DNA from: Clostridiales bacterium
Lineage (GTDB): Bacteria; Bacillota; Clostridia; Lachnospirales; Lachnospiraceae
DNA length: 64,000 nt
Assembly (NCBI GenBank): GCA_018376135.1
Contig: JAHABX010000012.1
Span: 28,356 to 92,355, forward strand
Direction: 5' to 3'
The notes under the pieces are model-generated. The model saw only the letters and a list, made by a program, of their open reading frames with translations. It made no database searches and was not told the DNA's origin. Shown one piece after another: positions 62,741 through 64,000 of the stretch; within the stretch, counting starts at the first letter, position 1, and every line of letters begins with the position of its first letter. The translations under genes were made by a program, and so were the position numbers.

Positions 62741-63466
62741 CTATCTGCACTGCGCTACAAATTCGCGGATTTTTTCTTTCATTGCCGGAATATTTTCCTG
62801 AAGCTTTAGTATGGTACTTCCGACAAACGCTGCATCTCCGCCTGCTTCCTTCACCATGCGCACATCTTCGGGAGAATGTACTCCAACACCGCAATAGATG
62901 GGACGGTCAATCCCGTGGCTGCGCAGACCCTGGATACAGTCTTTCAGCGTCGGATATTCCGGATTTACATATCCCTGTCCCGGTGTGGGTTTTGCCTGAA
63001 GATACACAAATCCATTTGAATTCTTTGCAGACTCGATCTCCTCCGGCAGCATCTGATACTGTACATAGCAGGATACCCGGATTCCGGCTTCGATGATTTT
63101 ATCTTTTATCTCATTACCGGACAACCCCACCAGAAGAACATCTCTGAAATCATTTTTCAGGCAGAACTCGATAAATCGCTCCGTACCAATCTCCATAATT
63201 GTATTTTCATAGGAGAGCACCAGAAGCTTAACTCCCGGAAGCTCCTTCTTTACACGAACGATTTCTTCCATATAAGCATTATAATCTCCGCATGCTTCCA
63301 GTGCCTTTTTCATACGGTCTTTAATCAGCTCACTCTCCAGATATGGATCGTGTGACGGAAAATCGATCTCGATCATGCCGCATCCTGCATCCGCATATTC
63401 CTTTGCCATCTGAATGCTTGATTCAATGGTTGGATATCCATTTGAAAGATATAGAATTACATCCAT
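62741..63466 (-). CDS. TrpA-like TIM-barrel protein, probable retro-aldolase
   Basis: 241 residues, the size of tryptophan synthase alpha subunit. AKEYADAGCGMIEIDFPSHDPYLESELIKDRMKKAL aligns with the TrpA active-site stretch; the first acid (TrpA Glu49) is kept but the TrpA Asp60 position seems to be Glu. GVGVHSPEDVRMVKEAGGDAAFVGSTILK is the phosphate-binding end. No trp genes are near. It lies 5 bp behind an iron-dependent alcohol dehydrogenase, so it may split a substrate and give an aldehyde for reduction. Function not established. Confidence 0.75.
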   Translation of the reverse strand: MDVILYLSNGYPTIESSIQMAKEYADAGCGMIEIDFPSHDPYLESELIKDRMKKALEACGDYNAYMEEIVRVKKELPGVKLLVLSYENTIMEIGTERFIEFCLKNDFRDVLLVGLSGNEIKDKIIEAGIRVSCYVQYQMLPEEIESAKNSNGFVYLQAKPTPGQGYVNPEYPTLKDCIQGLRSHGIDRPIYCGVGVHSPEDVRMVKEAGGDAAFVGSTILKLQENIPAMKEKIREFVAQCR

Positions 63467-63471
63467 TTCTT

Positions 63472-64000
63472 TTACCCCCTGTAAACCTTCATAAACAGTT
63501 CTTTAAACTGCTCCTCATCCGGAATGATCGGATTTGTCTTTGTACACCCGTCTTCCTTTGCCATAACTGCCATATTATCCAGAAACTCCGTATATTTTGC
63601 TTCATCCGGAATCAGTTCCTGAACACATGCGGGAATTCCTACTCTCTGATTCAGCTTACGAACTGCCTGTCCAAGGTCCGTCTCTCCAATAGAAGCCGCA
63701 AATTCATCGTAGATCTTTTTTGCATAAGGCTCACTGCTGTTATATTCTATGATATAAGGCAGGATCACCGCATCCGCAAGGCCATGTGCAATGTGGAAAT
63801 AGCTTCCGAGCGTATGTGCCATGGAATGCACAATTCCCAAAGATACATTTGTAAATGCCATACCCGCAGTCATAGATGCATTCGCCATGATCTCTCTTGC
63901 CTCCAAATCCTGTCCGTTTTCACATGCTTTTGGAAGCACCTGCATAATATCCTGCGCCGCATGGACCGCAAGAATATTACTTACATAGTTTGCCCGTCTG
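63472..64000 (-). CDS. Iron-containing alcohol dehydrogenase (5' part outside window)
   Basis: C-terminal 175 residues; frame is open to the right edge (reads RRANYVSNILAVHAAQDIMQVLPKA...). NASMTAGMAFTNVSLGIVHSMAHTLGSYFHIAHGLADAVILPYIIEYN is the metal-binding signature (His in SMAH and FHIAHG) of group III iron alcohol dehydrogenases. Reduces aldehydes or oxidises alcohols with NAD(P). Forms a pair with the TrpA-like gene. Confidence 0.92.
   Translation of the reverse strand, partial: RRANYVSNILAVHAAQDIMQVLPKACENGQDLEAREIMANASMTAGMAFTNVSLGIVHSMAHTLGSYFHIAHGLADAVILPYIIEYNSSEPYAKKIYDEFAASIGETDLGQAVRKLNQRVGIPACVQELIPDEAKYTEFLDNMAVMAKEDGCTKTNPIIPDEEQFKELFMKVYRG

Noticed and set aside
1..64000. 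tRNA or rRNA genes
   Set aside because: I scanned the intergenic gaps for cloverleaf features (TTCGAATC-type T arms, CCA ends) and saw none.

Overview
The window is a piece of a low-to-mid GC Firmicutes chromosome, most likely a gut Lachnospiraceae (Blautia/Dorea/Mediterraneibacter-like). This is inferred from gene content and order: GlgC/GlgD pair, SpoVG, DnaD + DnaI-type loader, a FabK-type fatty acid operon with FabT-like operators, a SAM-I riboswitch on metK, a bile salt hydrolase, RsiV-type anti-sigma, and several Lachnospiraceae-style secreted lipoprotein foldases. No rRNA, tRNA or CRISPR array was found.

Layout. 1-3.5 kb: the 5' part of a secreted repeat/leucine-rich-type surface protein, a LacI regulator and a DUF1846 enzyme. 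3.5-11.5 kb (minus strand): pth-mfd-foldase-foldase-pncB run, preceded by spoVG. 11.5-14 kb: glgC-glgD. 14-19.3 kb (plus): murC, then a 330-bp spacer packed with DnaA boxes, then dnaD-dnaI and a long-form prs. 19.3-30.5 kb: accessory/metabolic genes: an overlapping ATP-grasp/esterase pair, a HicB remnant beside a membrane-anchored Xre protein, an Rpn nuclease, metallophosphoesterase, zinc-ribbon membrane protein, MFS exporter, acetyltransferase, bile salt hydrolase, TrmH methyltransferase, HD hydrolase, a frameshifted DinD/BRO-like gene and an ArsC/Spx-like protein. 30.5-36.9 kb: cyclophilin lipoprotein, then a molybdenum hydroxylase set (FAD, Fe-S and Mo subunits plus a MocA-like nucleotidyltransferase) with a NCS2 purine permease, a purine oxidation module. 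36.9-39.8 kb: class II aldolase, a trigger-factor-like lipoprotein and a small membrane protein. 39.9-42.6 kb: a stand-alone DEAH helicase that carries two predicted membrane helices. 42.6-48.6 kb: two-component system, SAM riboswitch-metK, dicarboxylate/amino acid symporter, murA. 48.9-52.7 kb: SigV/RsiV-like ECF sigma/anti-sigma pair with a lipoprotein, then small envelope genes.

52.7-56.6 kb is an AT-richer accessory island: cytidine deaminase-like gene, a RloA ATPase/RloB defence pair whose rloB is split by a 272-bp TA-flanked MITE made of two long hairpins, and an IS1182-like transposase scrap. Removing the MITE plus one TA restores the rloB reading frame exactly.

56.9-62.7 kb (minus): fabH-acpP-fabK-fabD-fabG-fabF-fabZ, with three TTTGA-N3-TCAAA operators, two of them placed on near-perfect sigma-A promoters. 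The acc genes often found in this operon are absent. The window ends with a TrpA-like TIM-barrel protein whose TrpA Asp60 position appears to be Glu, next to an iron-dependent alcohol dehydrogenase that runs off the right edge.
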